Assembly (NCBI GenBank): GCA_948742005.1 | Contig: CAPYQR010000015.1 | Span: 11,548 to 17,438 of the forward strand | Direction of reading: 5' to 3' | From: an uncultured bacterium | GTDB taxonomy: Bacteria > Cyanobacteriota > Vampirovibrionia > Gastranaerophilales > Gastranaerophilaceae | DNA length: 5,891 nt | Shown: piece after piece, positions 5,520 to 5,891 of the stretch | How positions within the stretch are numbered: position 1 is the first letter of the stretch | Layout of the letters: each line of letters opens with the position of its first letter | The notes under the pieces: generated by a model | Databases searched by the model: none | Told to the model about the DNA's origin: nothing | The model's input: the letters and a program-made list of their open reading frames with translations, nothing else | Program-made: the position numbers and the translations under genes

Positions 5520-5867
5520 ATGTTTGATTCATTATCAGAAAAATTACGCGAAATTATCGCAAAAACTTCTTCTAGCCAAACTTTAACCGAAGAAAATATG
5601 CAAGATGCTCTTCGAGAAATAAGACGTGCTCTTTTAGGAGCAGATGTTTCTTTGAATGTTGTTAAATCTTTCATTTCAACAATAAAAGACAAAGCTCAAG
5701 GAGAGCGTGTTGTAGAATCAACTAATCCGTCACAAACATTAGTCAAAATCGTTAATGACGAATTAACAAATTTACTTGGCAGGGAACAATCACCCTTAAA
5801 ACTTGATACAAACCCATCAATCGTAATGATGCTCGGGCTTCAAGGTTTTTTTGATTGGGATCAATAA
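5520..5867 (+). CDS. ffh: Signal recognition particle GTPase Ffh, N-terminal part only, broken at the P-loop
   Basis: Ffh binds the 4.5S/SRP RNA and signal peptides of nascent membrane proteins and delivers ribosomes to the membrane through FtsY. Residues 1-109 are a normal Ffh N domain and the start of the G domain: MFDSLSEKLREI, LTEENMQDALREIRRALLGADV (22-43), and IVMMLGLQG (101-109). The family continues with S-G-K-T-T, the nucleotide-binding P-loop, but here the frame reads F-F-D-W-D-Q and stops at 5865-5867. The last genuine Ffh base is therefore at about 5836-5846, and the rest of this ~450-residue protein is missing. Because the final bases read better as another gene on the opposite strand, the break is more likely a junction artefact or rearrangement than a stable short Ffh. 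The ATG has no Shine-Dalgarno sequence; the N-terminus fits the family start. Confidence 0.85.
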   Translation: MFDSLSEKLREIIAKTSSSQTLTEENMQDALREIRRALLGADVSLNVVKSFISTIKDKAQGERVVESTNPSQTLVKIVNDELTNLLGREQSPLKLDTNPSIVMMLGLQGFFDWDQ

Positions 5868-5889
5868 CAATAACATCATGTTCTTCAAA
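5845..5889 (-). CDS. Fragment resembling a TrkA-type NAD-binding (Rossmann) domain
   Basis: Read on the minus strand from the right edge, the final bases encode FEEHDVIVIDPNQKN, which would continue as LEA if the shared bases at the junction are included. This matches the second beta strand of TrkA/RCK-type Rossmann domains, where a run such as E-x-H-D-V-x-V-I-D ends in the acidic residue that holds the NAD ribose, followed by a helix of the type L-E. It is only about 15-18 residues, so the family call is tentative; another D-V-I-V-I-D protein is possible. It is not expected beside ffh in this orientation and is taken as the other half of the junction. Confidence 0.35.
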
Positions 5890-5891
5890 AA

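Noticed and set aside
5501..5692. 63-codon minus-strand open frame over the start of ffh
   Set aside because: Antisense to the well-conserved Ffh N domain.

Overview
The window is an AT-rich bacterial segment with short intergenic gaps and occasional TTG starts. No rRNA, tRNA, insertion sequence or CRISPR array was seen. The gene set (flagellar-type export gate, YvyF-like zinc protein, SpeD, RimI, BioY-like transporter, Ffh) would fit a low-GC anaerobe such as a non-photosynthetic cyanobacterial relative (Vampirovibrionia/Melainabacteria, e.g. Gastranaerophilales) or a Firmicutes-like lineage. This placement is an inference from memory of protein styles and needs a database search.

Layout. 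(1) 2-2014, plus strand: the 3' end of an unidentified gene (possibly fliO), then fliP-fliQ-fliR with overlapping or nearly touching ends. They encode the export gate of a flagellar or related type III secretion apparatus. FliQ carries an unusual hydrophilic tail of about 75 residues. (2) 2016-3737, minus strand: a compact speD-rimI-bioY-like cluster, convergent with fliR with a single base between the two stop codons. It has a good promoter candidate and a TTG start with a strong Shine-Dalgarno sequence ahead of speD. (3) 3867-4346, minus strand: a YvyF-like protein with two four-cysteine zinc knuckles, whose candidate promoter sits so close to the ATG that the mRNA may be leaderless. (4) 4347-4560: an AT-rich divergent intergenic region with a perfect 13-bp inverted repeat. 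(5) 4561-5463, plus strand: an unrecognised 300-residue protein built as zinc knuckle, Arg/Asn/Gln-rich disordered stretch, two tandem copies of a 56-residue domain, and a Lys/Glu tail. This is the most novel gene in the window. (6) 5520 to the end: the first ~109 codons of ffh (signal recognition particle GTPase), broken exactly at the P-loop. The last ~45 bases instead read, on the opposite strand, like the start of a TrkA-type NAD-binding domain. A short shared sequence at the junction suggests a chimeric or rearranged end.

Functionally, the left part belongs to motility or secretion, and YvyF is a flagellar-operon family in other bacteria. The central minus-strand cluster is housekeeping metabolism and protein modification. 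The right part concerns possible RNA or nucleic-acid binding and co-translational protein targeting.
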